A DNA stretch of 64,000 nt from DASVTU01 sp036387415 (GTDB taxonomy: Bacteria; Acidobacteriota; Blastocatellia; Pyrinomonadales; Pyrinomonadaceae): positions 62,001 through 126,000 of the forward strand of contig DASVTU010000019.1 in NCBI GenBank assembly GCA_036387415.1. Direction: 5' to 3'. The stretch's first letter is position 1. Every line of letters starts with the position of its first letter. The translations under genes were made by a program, and so were the position numbers. Under the pieces are notes generated by a model that worked only from the letters and a program-made list of their open reading frames with translations, searched no databases and had not been told where the DNA came from. Of the stretch, positions 34,501 through 42,166 are shown piece by piece.

Positions 34501-35831
34501 ACGACAATTGAATCGGGCGCGAATGTTTTGTTGACAGAAGGCTCGCGGTCGAAGGAAGCGGCGTTGGTAATCTTGAGGGCGTTGGAGAATGGAGGACGCG
34601 AAGCGAGATTCGCCACGTAGATTTCGGAATTGTTGGCGTAATCGTTCGATGCGACTGTGCCTGAGAGGACGCGTGGGAAATTGAAGGCGAGGACGGTTCC
34701 GTCGTCGTTGAGCGATGAGACGACTTCGGCGGTGGCCGACGCGGGCGCACTTGTTACGCGCGTCAGTGCATCGGTCGGAATGTCGTAGACATATAACTCG
34801 ACGCTGGCGTCTGAGTTGCCGCCGACGACGTTGCGCCGTGTGGCGAACGCGACGCGGGAACCGTCGCCGCTGATGGTCGGATGAAGCGGGACATCTGTGG
34901 CGCGTGAGCCGAGTGATGTGAGACGACGGAGAAGATTGTTGTGACCATCGTGGAGAAAAACCTGTCGGGCATTGGGCGCGGTGTTGGCGGAAAAGACGAC
35001 GCGCTCGCCGTCGTCGCTGATGGCTCGACCGTAGGTGAAGACGAGACCTTCGACGTTTGTATTGATGGGACGAGATGTGGTGGTCGTTGTGTCATAGATA
35101 AATAGGTCGCGGCGCGTGGAGGGTTCGGAATCGTGTGTAGCGTTGTCGCGGATGAATGCGACGTGTGTGCCGTCGCCGCTGATTTTGGCGTCGGTTGCGC
35201 CGATGGTGGATGAAGTGTCGGTGAGTTGGGAGAATTTTTGGGCGTGGGTGTCATAGATGAAGATTTCGGAGTTGGCGTCGGGGTTGTCGCCTGTGAGATT
35301 GCGGTTGGATGAGAAGGCGATGAGGCGTCCGTCGTCAGAGATGGTGGGCTGAAAATTTCCGTCGAGCGCGCGGCGCGTGGTTTCGGCGGGATGCGTGTCG
35401 GTGATTTGGTGGAGGACGGTTCCGTCGTAGAAAAATATTTCGGGATTGCCGTCGAGATTGCGTGCGAGCGGGTTGGCGTTGCTGCTGAAGGCGATGCGCG
35501 AGCCGTCCTGAGAGATAGCGGGAGCGGGCGCACGCGTGGCGGCGATGTGCATGAAGGATGGAGACGCGTCGTTTATTTCTGCACGGAGGGCGTGGAAGGT
35601 GTCGGCGCCGCCGATGGCCGCAAGGTCGTCGTTTGACTCGAAGGCGATGCGTTGCCCGTCGCCGCTGATGGAAGGATTGATGCTGGTGCGTTCGGGTCGT
35701 GTGTCGGTGAGGCGTCGCGGTGCGGCGGTTTGCGAACCCGCATCGATGGCGCAGATGGCGCACAGCACAAGGGCAAAAAAGAGTGCGAGGAAGAACAGCC
35801 TGAGACGATAGGACGAGAGATAAGAGGGCAA
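31506..35831 (-). CDS. Giant secreted protein: PD40 beta-propeller, Ig-like, lamin-tail-like and PT-repeat regions
   Basis: TTG start with AAGGAG seven bases ahead, then a signal peptide. The 1441 residues run in order as follows. About seven PD40/TolB-like blades carry motifs such as SISGDGQRIAFESN and TISDDGRLIAFSSN. A Solibacter-type TIGR03437-like domain follows (VEVHVGGRAAQIFYVSPERI). Two Big_2-like Ig domains, a lamin-tail-like domain (LVINEILADPP) and a third Ig domain come next. A (PT)n/(PS)n linker lies at about residues 1099-1224, and a second lamin-tail-like domain (VISQVYGGAGC) is near the end. It is probably a surface or matrix protein that binds other molecules. No catalytic domain is recognised. 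It converges on thiG. Confidence 0.85.
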   Translation of the reverse strand: MPSYLSSYRLRLFFLALFFALVLCAICAIDAGSQTAAPRRLTDTRPERTSINPSISGDGQRIAFESNDDLAAIGGADTFHALRAEINDASPSFMHIAATRAPAPAISQDGSRIAFSSNANPLARNLDGNPEIFFYDGTVLHQITDTHPAETTRRALDGNFQPTISDDGRLIAFSSNRNLTGDNPDANSEIFIYDTHAQKFSQLTDTSSTIGATDAKISGDGTHVAFIRDNATHDSEPSTRRDLFIYDTTTTTSRPINTNVEGLVFTYGRAISDDGERVVFSANTAPNARQVFLHDGHNNLLRRLTSLGSRATDVPLHPTISGDGSRVAFATRRNVVGGNSDASVELYVYDIPTDALTRVTSAPASATAEVVSSLNDDGTVLAFNFPRVLSGTVASNDYANNSEIYVANLASRPPFSNALKITNAASFDREPSVNKTFAPDSIVVASGTNLSLSTAEAVRQRDGSFPRRFENVEVHVGGRAAQIFYVSPERIHFLIPTNTATGMTEIVIRNPDGFESRTSINIAAASPGVFTESSDGRGAAIALAAETLRRAPFDVTDAAGNPQRLIIFATGVRHATDVSVNIGGRPVRVEAIVPSQDLPGLDQIHVVLPRALKGAGTVPLVVNADGHMSNTTTLRIANGGAAPRPASIDITPAAASLAIGDTIRFKATVRDALDDEISDATVTFASAASVIATIDSNGVAHGLREGTTTITASAEIGAGIGAGVVSANASLTVTPPPPGVARVEILPAEVSVINRGQTRQFTATAYDQNGEVFRGADFTWSSSDASVATVASDGLARGVGIGTVNINVTAVDPRGQAASAQTSLTVQIPLVINEILADPPGTSNNLDGDANRDGQRDGDDDEFVELINYSNLPVDISGVVITDSTSNRFTFKPNTTLLAGAAVVVFGGGTPPTDDPAFGGSTILTASSLSLANGGDTVSLKLRVGREDIIITSHTYGTEADSNQSLARTPDAEAPPITSDFIKHSTITNADGRLFSPGTRADGTPFRSTPITRLEVAPATATINPGATQTFDGHAFTIIDGTEFELFNVSFIWNSSDTSTAVVSPTTGASTTATASTSGGTATIRARAGGQQGNAALTIPTPTPTPTPTPTPTPSPTPTPLPTPSPTPAPTPTPSPLPTPTPTPVPTPISTPVPTPTPTPSPTPTPTPSPTPIPTPVPTPLPTPTPTPAPTPSPSPSPVPTPTPTPTPIPTPTPSPTPTPTPTPVTCSTPSCVVISQVYGGAGCGSAGCSTFKNDYIEIFNRGATPVSLNGWSVQYASATGTSWQVNALTNFVLQPGQRYLIQEGAGANGVNDLPTPDATGNIAMNATAGKVALVNTTNALSGACPTGAFIVDLVGYGTTSSCFEGSGRAPAPSTTTADVRKDDGCTDDNNNSTDFTATTPNPRNSSDAPTTPCGGGASPPSSVVSPLRELWRRLAPFLSG
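32158..32537. repeat. Low-complexity Pro-Thr repeat tract inside the giant protein gene
   Basis: About 380 bp of degenerate hexamer-type repeats (GGCGTCGGTGTC-like) encode the (PT)n and (PS)n linker on the minus strand. It separates two beta-rich regions and is likely length-variable. The opposite strand appears as a long Val-Gly frame, which is not a gene. Confidence 0.85.
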
Positions 35832-36294
35832 GGCATCGCTCCTTTTTCTGTGTCAATCGACGGAGGATTGACACCGTGTGGGCAACGAGGAAACAGACGG
35901 TTAGACGTGTGGCTGCGGTCGGGCGGATAAGTTTTCAGGTCGCTTGCGACGGGCGGATGACTTGTTCGCGGAGCGAATCGAATCACTTATTCGTGCGAAG
36001 GGTTTGACAGACGTTTCCTCTGTGGGCGATGCGTGTGCTGTTGGCGGCGACGCGTCTGCGCGGACAGACGCGGGGCGACTGTGCGGACAGATGTCGGAAT
36101 GGTGGTGGGGAAGTCGGGTTCGCGCCGCTGTCTCGACGTTTCGACGCGCGGCATTCTACTGTTTTCGGCGTGGAAAACAAGCGGAAAGTTTGCGCGGGAT
36201 TCTCAGGTGAAATTGTTGTTTTTCCTGAGAATCCCGTGTGATTTGGAAGTCGTTGTGAAGAAATGCCTTGCCGTGTGCTGCACGATTTGTGCAG
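35832..36294. other. Intergenic gap of about 460 bp
   Basis: It lies between the giant protein gene and the end of the methionine gene upstream on the same strand. It should contain the promoter of the giant protein, but no good -35/-10 pair is evident. It holds one terminator-like hairpin at 36195-36236. Short open frames here look non-coding. Confidence 0.5.
36195..36236 (-). terminator. Hairpin downstream of the homocysteine methyltransferase/MTHFR gene
   Basis: CGGGATTCTCAGG at 36195-36207 pairs perfectly with CCTGAGAATCCCG at 36224-36236 (13 bp, 16-base loop). It begins 58 bp after the stop of the minus-strand gene. The loop is T-rich on the plus strand and no T-tract follows on the minus strand. 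Confidence 0.6.
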
Positions 36295-38190
36295 TTAGTT
36301 GATGACCGTCTCCGTCGCCTTGTGCGCGTTCCATTCGGGCAGAGCCTCGAAGACTTCGAGCGCGTACTTGACGTTGTTGAAGGGCGCGGAGACCTGCACG
36401 CCCTGCACGCGGTCACGCACGTCGAGCAGGAGTTCGCGGGCAATCTGCAAGCCTTCGTCGCGCGCCTGCTCTTTGCCTTTGTCGGAAGCATGGCGCATGC
36501 GTTCCATAATCGAAGGCGTGACGCGGACGCCCGGCACTTCGTTGTGCAGAAACTCCGCGTTGCGATAAGAGACGAGCGGCCAGATGCCCGCGACGATAGG
36601 GATGCGTACGTGTTGGATGCGTTCGAGAAATTCGCGTAGCTGGTCGGAGTCGAAGACGGGCTGTGTGATGGCGAATTCGGCTCCGGCTTCGACCTTGTAC
36701 TCGAAACGCCGAATCTCCTCGTCGAGATTCAACGCGCCGGGATTGACGCCGACGCCGATGCAGAAGGATGTCGGGCAGCCGATGGGATTGTTGCCGAGGT
36801 CGAGACCGTGGTTGAGTTTGTTGACCATGTTGGTCAGGCCGATGGAGTCGATGTCGAAGACGGCAGTGGCGTCAGGGTACGGCCCCATCTTGGGCGGGTC
36901 GCCCGTGATGAGCAGGAGATTGCGGAGACCGAGAGCCGCCGCGCCGAGCAGGTCGGACATCATGCCGAGCAGATTGCGGTCGCGGCAACAATAGTGGAGC
37001 ACAGCTTCGAGCCCGACTTCGCGTTCGACCAAGACGGCGGTCGCCTGCGCGCTCATGCGCGTCTGCGCTCGCGGCCCGTCTGGGATGTTGACGGCGTTGA
37101 CGCCTGCCGTCTTCAAGAGCTTGATTGATTCGAGCGTCTTGGCGGCGTCGCAACCTTTGGGCGGTAAGACTTCGACCGTGGTGACGAATTCGCCGTTGAC
37201 AATCCGGCGACTCCAATTCGAGCGTTCTTCCGGCGGCACGACCTCGATGTCCGACGGCGTTAGCTCCTCGACGCGCGCCGGACGCGTCGCTTCCGGTATC
37301 GCACGATGCATGCGCGGTGAGACGGCGCGCACGGCGTCGGAAATGAGTTTGATGTGCGAGGGCGTCGTACCGCAGCAGCCGCCGATGAATTTGACGCCCG
37401 CCTGAATCAGACGCTTCGAGTATTTCGCCATGTATTCGGGCGAGCACATGTAAAACTGTCGGCCTTGCACGTCGCGCGGCAAACCCGCGTTGGGTTGCGC
37501 GGCGAGTTTCTTTTGCGTTGTGCCACGCATCTTTTCGATGGCGGGCAGAAGGATGGCGGGGCCGACGCCGCAGTTGAGTCCGATGATGTCTGCGCCCCAT
37601 TCGTCGAGCCGCGAGGTAAAGACTTCGGGCGTTGTGCCGAAGGAGGTGTTGCCGTCTTCGTGAATCGTCATCTGCGCGATGATGGGCAGGTCGCACAACT
37701 CGCGCACGGCACGCATCGCCTGACGCATCTCGGACACGTCGGAGAAGGTTTCGAGCAAGAACAAATCGACGCCGCCTTCGAGCAGCGCGGAGATTTGTTG
37801 CTTAAAGAGGTCTTTGGCTTCGTCAAATGAGGTCGGGCCGTAAGGCTCGATGCGTAGACCCAACGGCCCGACCGCACCCGCCACATAGCAACGTCCGCAA
37901 GCGGCTTGGCGCGCGAGGCGTGCGGCGGCAATATTGATGAGACGCATGCTTCCTTCCAACCCGTACTGCTGAAGCTTGTGCGCCGTCGCGCCGAAAGTAT
38001 TCGTCTCAAGCACTTCGGCTCCGGCGCGCACGTACTCTTCATGCACTTCGCGCACTAAATCAGGATTGGTCAAATTCAACTCGTCGTACGAGCGATTAAT
38101 ATAGACGCCTTTGGCGTAGAGCATCGTTCCCATCGCGCCGTCGAAGACGGTGATGTGGTCGCTCTCAAGCAGTTCTCTAAAGTTTTCCAT
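36295..38190 (-). CDS. Bifunctional homocysteine S-methyltransferase / methylenetetrahydrofolate reductase
   Basis: A 631-residue YitJ-like fusion. The N-terminal half (about 1-290) is a zinc-dependent homocysteine methyltransferase barrel: FDGAMGTMLYAKG, the first Cys ligand in GLNCGVGP and the Cys pair in FIGGCCGTTPSHI. The C-terminal half is a MetF-like barrel that reduces methylene-THF to methyl-THF (LLLITGDPPKMGPYPD, CIGVGVNPGALNLDEEI, FAITQPVFD). Together they supply methyl groups for methionine. A probable SAM-II riboswitch and terminator lie upstream, which fits methionine-pathway control. Confidence 0.92.
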   Translation of the reverse strand: MENFRELLESDHITVFDGAMGTMLYAKGVYINRSYDELNLTNPDLVREVHEEYVRAGAEVLETNTFGATAHKLQQYGLEGSMRLINIAAARLARQAACGRCYVAGAVGPLGLRIEPYGPTSFDEAKDLFKQQISALLEGGVDLFLLETFSDVSEMRQAMRAVRELCDLPIIAQMTIHEDGNTSFGTTPEVFTSRLDEWGADIIGLNCGVGPAILLPAIEKMRGTTQKKLAAQPNAGLPRDVQGRQFYMCSPEYMAKYSKRLIQAGVKFIGGCCGTTPSHIKLISDAVRAVSPRMHRAIPEATRPARVEELTPSDIEVVPPEERSNWSRRIVNGEFVTTVEVLPPKGCDAAKTLESIKLLKTAGVNAVNIPDGPRAQTRMSAQATAVLVEREVGLEAVLHYCCRDRNLLGMMSDLLGAAALGLRNLLLITGDPPKMGPYPDATAVFDIDSIGLTNMVNKLNHGLDLGNNPIGCPTSFCIGVGVNPGALNLDEEIRRFEYKVEAGAEFAITQPVFDSDQLREFLERIQHVRIPIVAGIWPLVSYRNAEFLHNEVPGVRVTPSIMERMRHASDKGKEQARDEGLQIARELLLDVRDRVQGVQVSAPFNNVKYALEVFEALPEWNAHKATETVIN

Positions 38191-38202
38191 GATGCAGTGG
38201 CT

Positions 38203-38326
38203 CGACGATAAACCATCGACGATGGACGATAAAAACCTCGTTAATAAACGGGAATTTAACTGATTTCACAACGCTTGGAGCAAGCGGCTTTTCATCGTCT
38301 GTTGTCTGTCGTCCATCGTCCGTTTC
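38203..38326. repeat. Heptad-word hairpin upstream of the methionine gene
   Basis: The left arm (38203-38235) uses words CGACGAT and GGACGAT. The right arm (38289-38326) in reverse complement gives GGACGAT, GGACGAC and AGACGAT words. It lies between the riboswitch terminator and the start codon. Confidence 0.75.
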
Positions 38327-38330
38327 AAAA

Positions 38331-38358
38331 GAAAATCCCGCGCCTAAACAACGCGGGA
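38331..38358 (-). terminator. Rho-independent terminator of the SAM-II riboswitch (expression platform)
   Basis: On the minus strand, TCCCGCG and CGCGGGA form a 7-bp GC-rich stem (38358-38352 with 38342-38336) around a 9-base loop, TTGTTTAGG. It is followed at once by TTTTCTTTTG. It lies between the aptamer and the methionine gene and could also end mutM transcripts. Confidence 0.75.
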
Positions 38359-38395
38359 CTTCAACGGAATCGAAGTTATCGGAGCGGCTGAAGCC

Positions 38396-38450
38396 GAGCT
38401 GTTTAGCGGTTTGTTTTGCGTGGCCGCAAGTCGCCTTAACTCACCACGTT
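38396..38450 (-). promoter_or_regulatory. Probable SAM-II riboswitch aptamer
   Basis: On the minus strand, P1 is CGTGG (38448-38444) paired with CCACG (38423-38419). The loop begins TGAGTTAAGG and ends CTTGCGG. After an A-rich linker comes CCGCTAAAC. GCGG (38427-38424) can pair with CCGC (38409-38406) to form the pseudoknot. The arrangement GTGGTGA, TTGC-GCCAC, A-rich stretch, GCTAAA is the SAM-II (metA) pattern as I recall it. A terminator and a methionine-synthesis gene follow, supporting SAM-dependent shut-off. Confidence 0.7.
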
Positions 38451-38525
38451 TTTTCTAAATGGCTTATACGCCTCGCCCACGCCCTCTGTCAAGCGGCCTG
38501 TTTTGGCGTGGGCGCATGCAAAGGT

Positions 38526-39359
38526 TTAGCGTCGCTGGCAGCGCGGGCAGAAGTATGTGGAGCGTCCGGCGTGGGAGATGCGTCGAATCTTCGCGGCGCA
38601 CGCGAGACACGCCTCGCCTTCGCGGTCGTAGACGCGCCAGCGACCTTCGTATGCGCCGCCGTAATAACTGCCGTCGATGTTTTCGGGGTCAACGTTCATG
38701 GTCGAGCCATGCGCGATTGACTCTTGTAATACGTCGATGATGGCGCGATGCAGACGTGCGACGCGGCGGCGTGAAAACTCTGCGGAGATGCCGAACGGAT
38801 TAACGCGCGCGAGAAACATCACTTCGGCGGCGTAGATGTTGCCGAGTCCGGTGACTTTCGTCTGGTCGAGCAGCGTCTCTTTTAGAGTGCGACGCGAACG
38901 CCGGAGCGCGTCTGAAAGATATGCGGGCGAAAACTCATCCGAAAAGGGTTCCGGCGCGAGTGCGCGCAACTCTTTGACTCCGGCCAGTTCAGACGCCGGA
39001 GCAATCTTCATCATGCCGAAATGGCGTTGGTCGGTGAAGACGAGGCGGCGCGAGTCGTCTAGATAAAAAATGGCGTGAGCAAACTTCGGAAGCGGCGCTT
39101 CCAGAGGCAGGAGCAGGAATCTGCCCGTCATACGCAGGTGCGCGATGAGGACGAGCGCGTTGTCCAACTCGAACAGAACGTGCTTGCCGCGACGCCCGAC
39201 ACGTCGTACGCTCGCGCCACGCAGCAATCTCGCAAAATCTTCGGGCGCGGTTTCGGGCGCGAGTCGCGCGCGAACCAACTCCGCAGCGACAATCCTTCGA
39301 CCCGCAACGAGTCCGTCCAGAGCACGCGCCACAAGTTCGACTTCCGGCAGTTCAGGCAT
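38526..39359 (-). CDS. mutM: Formamidopyrimidine-DNA glycosylase
   Basis: A 277-residue bifunctional glycosylase/AP lyase that removes 8-oxoguanine. The N-terminus MPELPEVE provides the catalytic Pro and Glu. The conserved Lys is in GRRGKHVLFEL. The helix-two-turn-helix region is LLDQTKVTGLGNIYAAEVMF. The C-terminal zinc finger is CLAC then CPRC (C-x2-C, C-x2-C). It lies between the phosphohexomutase gene and the riboswitch on the same strand. Confidence 0.96.
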   Translation of the reverse strand: MPELPEVELVARALDGLVAGRRIVAAELVRARLAPETAPEDFARLLRGASVRRVGRRGKHVLFELDNALVLIAHLRMTGRFLLLPLEAPLPKFAHAIFYLDDSRRLVFTDQRHFGMMKIAPASELAGVKELRALAPEPFSDEFSPAYLSDALRRSRRTLKETLLDQTKVTGLGNIYAAEVMFLARVNPFGISAEFSRRRVARLHRAIIDVLQESIAHGSTMNVDPENIDGSYYGGAYEGRWRVYDREGEACLACAAKIRRISHAGRSTYFCPRCQRR

Positions 39360-39365
39360 AACAAC

Positions 39366-39425
39366 AGAGGTCAGAGGTTAGAGGTTAGAAAGACAGTTTT
39401 AACTGACCTGCGACCTTTAGCCTCT
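39366..39425. repeat. Heptad-word hairpin, phosphohexomutase/mutM junction
   Basis: Left arm 39366-39393 is AGAGGTC, AGAGGTT repeated, AGAAAGA. The right arm 39401-39425 in reverse complement gives AGAGGCT and AAAGGTC words. The right arm overlaps the stop codon and last codons of the phosphohexomutase. Confidence 0.75.
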
Positions 39426-40883
39426 ATTGGCTTTGGCGCAGCCGTGTTCGAGCAGCGCGTTCATCTTGTCTGTGGAGGTAGCTTCGGAGTAGATGCGGAG
39501 CACGGGTTCGGTGCCGGACTGACGGAAGAGGAGCCACGATTCGTCTTGAAAGAGCAGCTTGGTGCCGTCCATCGTCTCGACGCCGGTGACGGCAAAACCG
39601 GCGACCTCTGCGGGCGGCGCAGCGGCTAACCCTGCGACGAGCGACATGCCGACAGCCACTTCGATGTGGATGTCTCGGCGTCCGAAATAGAACTCACCGA
39701 ACTCTCGATGCATCTCTCGAACCAACTCGGTCGGCGTCTTACCTGATGCCACGATGGCTTCAAGGAGAAGTAGCGAGTTGAGTATGCCGTCGCGTTCGGG
39801 GATGTGTCCCTGCACGCCGATGCCGCCCGATTCTTCCGCGCCGATGAGGATATTTTCGCGCAGCATCAAATCGGCGATGTACTTGAAGCCGATAGGCGTT
39901 TCGTGGAGCGGCAGGTTGTGCGCGGCGGCGATGCGTTTGGTCAAGACCGACTGCGAGAAAGTACGCACGACGCCGCCCGTCATGCCGCGACGACGTGCGA
40001 GATGCAGAAGAATTAGCGGCACGACTTCGTGCATGGTCATCGTCTCGCCTGTCTCGTTGACCGCGCCGACTCTATCGGCATCACCGTCGGTCGCCAACCC
40101 AACGAGCGCGCCCGAACCACTGACGCTCTCTTTGAGTGGCGCGAGATTGCGGTCGATGGGTTCGGGCGCGACGCCGCCGAAGAGTGTGTCGCGTTCGGCG
40201 CGAATCGTCTCCACTTCGAGCGCGCCGCCCGTTAAGAAACTTTCAACCCAACGACCGCCCGCGCCGTGCATCGGGTCAACGACGACGCGCGCACGTGTCG
40301 CGCGCAGGCGGTCTAAATCGACGTAGCTGGCAATCTGTGAACGATAACTCGTCGTGGATGCCTCTATCGCTTCGGTGTATTCGGGCGTGCGTGCGGGGAG
40401 TTCGCCACGACGCGCGGGCGTCGTGGCATCGACCAGCGTTTCGACGGCGATGGTCATCTCCGGCGTGGCACTGCCGCCAAAAGGGGCTTTGATTTTGAAG
40501 CCGTTAAAGAGCGGCGGATTGTGCGAGGCGGTGATGACGACGCCGCCTGCCGCGCCACGTTCGCGCACAGCCCATGAGACGAGTGGTGTAGGAACGTCAC
40601 CGTCGAAGAGTGCGACGTGGAAGTTGTTGCCCGCGAGCACTTCGCCCGCGCGTGCGGCAAACTGTTCGGAGAGAAAGCGTCGGTCGTAGCCGACGACGAC
40701 GAGCGGAAAGGTCTGTCGGCGCGTCGTCTCGTCGGTGTGGAGGTCGAGTTGTTGCCGTATGTAGTCGGCGTAGGCTTGCGCGACGCGTTCGACGTTGGCG
40801 AAGGTAAACTCGCGCGCGATGATGGCACGCCAGCCGTCGGTACCGAAGCGTATGGGGGTGAGTTCGGTGCGTTTGTGGCTCAC
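39417..40883 (-). CDS. Phosphohexomutase (phosphoglucomutase/phosphomannomutase family)
   Basis: The frame is open to 41081, but the upstream part is antisense noise over the preceding gene. The GTG at 40881-40883 overlaps the previous stop in a GTGA arrangement and gives 488 residues beginning VSHKRTELTPIRFGTDGW. The phosphoserine loop is TASHNPPLFNGFKIK, the metal site DGDADRVGAV, the sugar loop EESGGIG and the phosphate-binding C-terminus RQSGTEPVLRIYSEA. It interconverts hexose-1- and -6-phosphates. Translational coupling to a nucleotidyltransferase indicates nucleotide-sugar supply for surface glycans. Confidence 0.94.
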   Translation of the reverse strand: MSHKRTELTPIRFGTDGWRAIIAREFTFANVERVAQAYADYIRQQLDLHTDETTRRQTFPLVVVGYDRRFLSEQFAARAGEVLAGNNFHVALFDGDVPTPLVSWAVRERGAAGGVVITASHNPPLFNGFKIKAPFGGSATPEMTIAVETLVDATTPARRGELPARTPEYTEAIEASTTSYRSQIASYVDLDRLRATRARVVVDPMHGAGGRWVESFLTGGALEVETIRAERDTLFGGVAPEPIDRNLAPLKESVSGSGALVGLATDGDADRVGAVNETGETMTMHEVVPLILLHLARRRGMTGGVVRTFSQSVLTKRIAAAHNLPLHETPIGFKYIADLMLRENILIGAEESGGIGVQGHIPERDGILNSLLLLEAIVASGKTPTELVREMHREFGEFYFGRRDIHIEVAVGMSLVAGLAAAPPAEVAGFAVTGVETMDGTKLLFQDESWLLFRQSGTEPVLRIYSEATSTDKMNALLEHGCAKANRG

Positions 40884-41929
40884 GTCAGAGAGCCTCCGGT
40901 CAGTGTGTAGTCGGTGATGGAAGTCTTGTCGCCGAGCACGCTCCCCGCGCCGACCTGCGCGGAGCGACCGATATGGCAACCACGACCGATGATGGCGTTC
41001 GAGACGTGCGCGCCCGCGCCGATGCGCGTGTGCGACCAGACGACGGAATTTTCCACGCGCGCTTTCTCCTCGACATAGCACCCCTGACCGAGCACGGAAT
41101 TAACAATCTGTGCGCCGGGTTTAATCGTGCAGTCGTCGGCAATCATGGAAGTGTTGTCGATTTCGGCAGCCGTGGCGGAATCGAAATTGCCGCGCAGTTT
41201 TTCGAGGTTGATATTTTTGACGAGGCCGGAGAGCAAATCGTGATGCACTTGGAGATAGCGCGCGGGCGTGCCGATGTCTATCCAGTAGGCGCGTTCGGGG
41301 ACGTGCGCGAAGAAGGCTTCGCCGCGTTTGAGAAGGTCTGGAAAGAGTCCGTACTCGAATGAGTAGTTTTCGCCCGCCGGGATGAAGTCGAGGATGTGCG
41401 GTTCGAGCACGTAAGTTCCGGCGTTGATGGTGTTGACGCTGATTTCGTCGGGCTTAGGCTTTTCCAAGAAACGATGGATACGACCGTCCGACTCGGTTTC
41501 GACCAGACCATACGCGCTCGGATTTTCGACGGGCGCGAGCACGATGGTCGCCGCCGCTTTGCGTTCGTTGTGTTGACGAATAACCGCTTTGAGGTCGAGG
41601 TCGGTAAGGATGTCGCCGTTGAAGACGACGGTCGGCTCGCGTATGAAGCCTTCGGCAAACTTGTACGCGCCCGCCGTGCCCATCGGCTGCGGCTCGACCG
41701 TGTATTGAATGTTCACGTCGTAGTCCGCGCCGTGTCCGAGTTGCTGTTCGATTTTTTGCGGTTGGTAAGAGAGCGAGAGCGTGATGTTTTTGATTCCGGC
41801 GCGGCGCAGCGTGTCGATTTGATAGAGGAGGAAGGCGCGATTGCAAATCGGCACGATGGGCTTCGGCGTGTAGACGGTGAGCGGGCGCAGCCGCGTGCCT
41901 TTACCGCCAGCGAGTATGAGTGCTTGCAT
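40880..41929 (-). CDS. Sugar-1-phosphate nucleotidyltransferase with left-handed beta-helix domain
   Basis: A 349-residue enzyme of the mannose-1-phosphate guanylyltransferase/glucose-1-phosphate thymidylyltransferase group. The N-terminal signature is LILAGGKGTRLRPLTVYTPK, with VFNGDILTDLDL as the metal site and INAGTYVLEP further on. The C-terminal third has hexapeptide repeats (CTIKPGAQIVNSVLGQGC). It makes an NDP-sugar from the product of the downstream mutase. The exact nucleotide and sugar cannot be read from sequence. Confidence 0.92.
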   Translation of the reverse strand: MQALILAGGKGTRLRPLTVYTPKPIVPICNRAFLLYQIDTLRRAGIKNITLSLSYQPQKIEQQLGHGADYDVNIQYTVEPQPMGTAGAYKFAEGFIREPTVVFNGDILTDLDLKAVIRQHNERKAAATIVLAPVENPSAYGLVETESDGRIHRFLEKPKPDEISVNTINAGTYVLEPHILDFIPAGENYSFEYGLFPDLLKRGEAFFAHVPERAYWIDIGTPARYLQVHHDLLSGLVKNINLEKLRGNFDSATAAEIDNTSMIADDCTIKPGAQIVNSVLGQGCYVEEKARVENSVVWSHTRIGAGAHVSNAIIGRGCHIGRSAQVGAGSVLGDKTSITDYTLTGGSLT

Positions 41930-42166
41930 GTTCTTCAGGGGTCAACAGGATTCGCTTCAAGTTGAAATGCGTCGGGAGTCTAACATTCGCGCGCGGGTGT
42001 TTTCAAACGCCGCACGCGACGACGGGCGAACATCGAAATATCGGCAGCTGAACCGTAAAAATTTGACTTCCGAACTGAATTAAAATAGAAATCATCTGCC
42101 CTACAAATTTTGTGACGCGCGTCGGCCACAGACGCCGTTTCACTATCTCGGAACAAGGAGTAACAG

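Noticed and set aside
35944..36210. 88-codon frame upstream of the giant protein
   Set aside because: No ribosome site or recognisable pattern; the region also carries a terminator-like hairpin.
40884..41081. N-terminal extension of the phosphohexomutase
   Set aside because: Arg/His-rich shadow over the nucleotidyltransferase gene; the GTG at 40883 with a 4-bp overlap gives the family N-terminus.
42063..42091. TTGACT followed 17 bases later by TAGAAA before the DUF4231 gene
   Set aside because: The -35 is good but the -10 is poor; not strong enough to list as a promoter.
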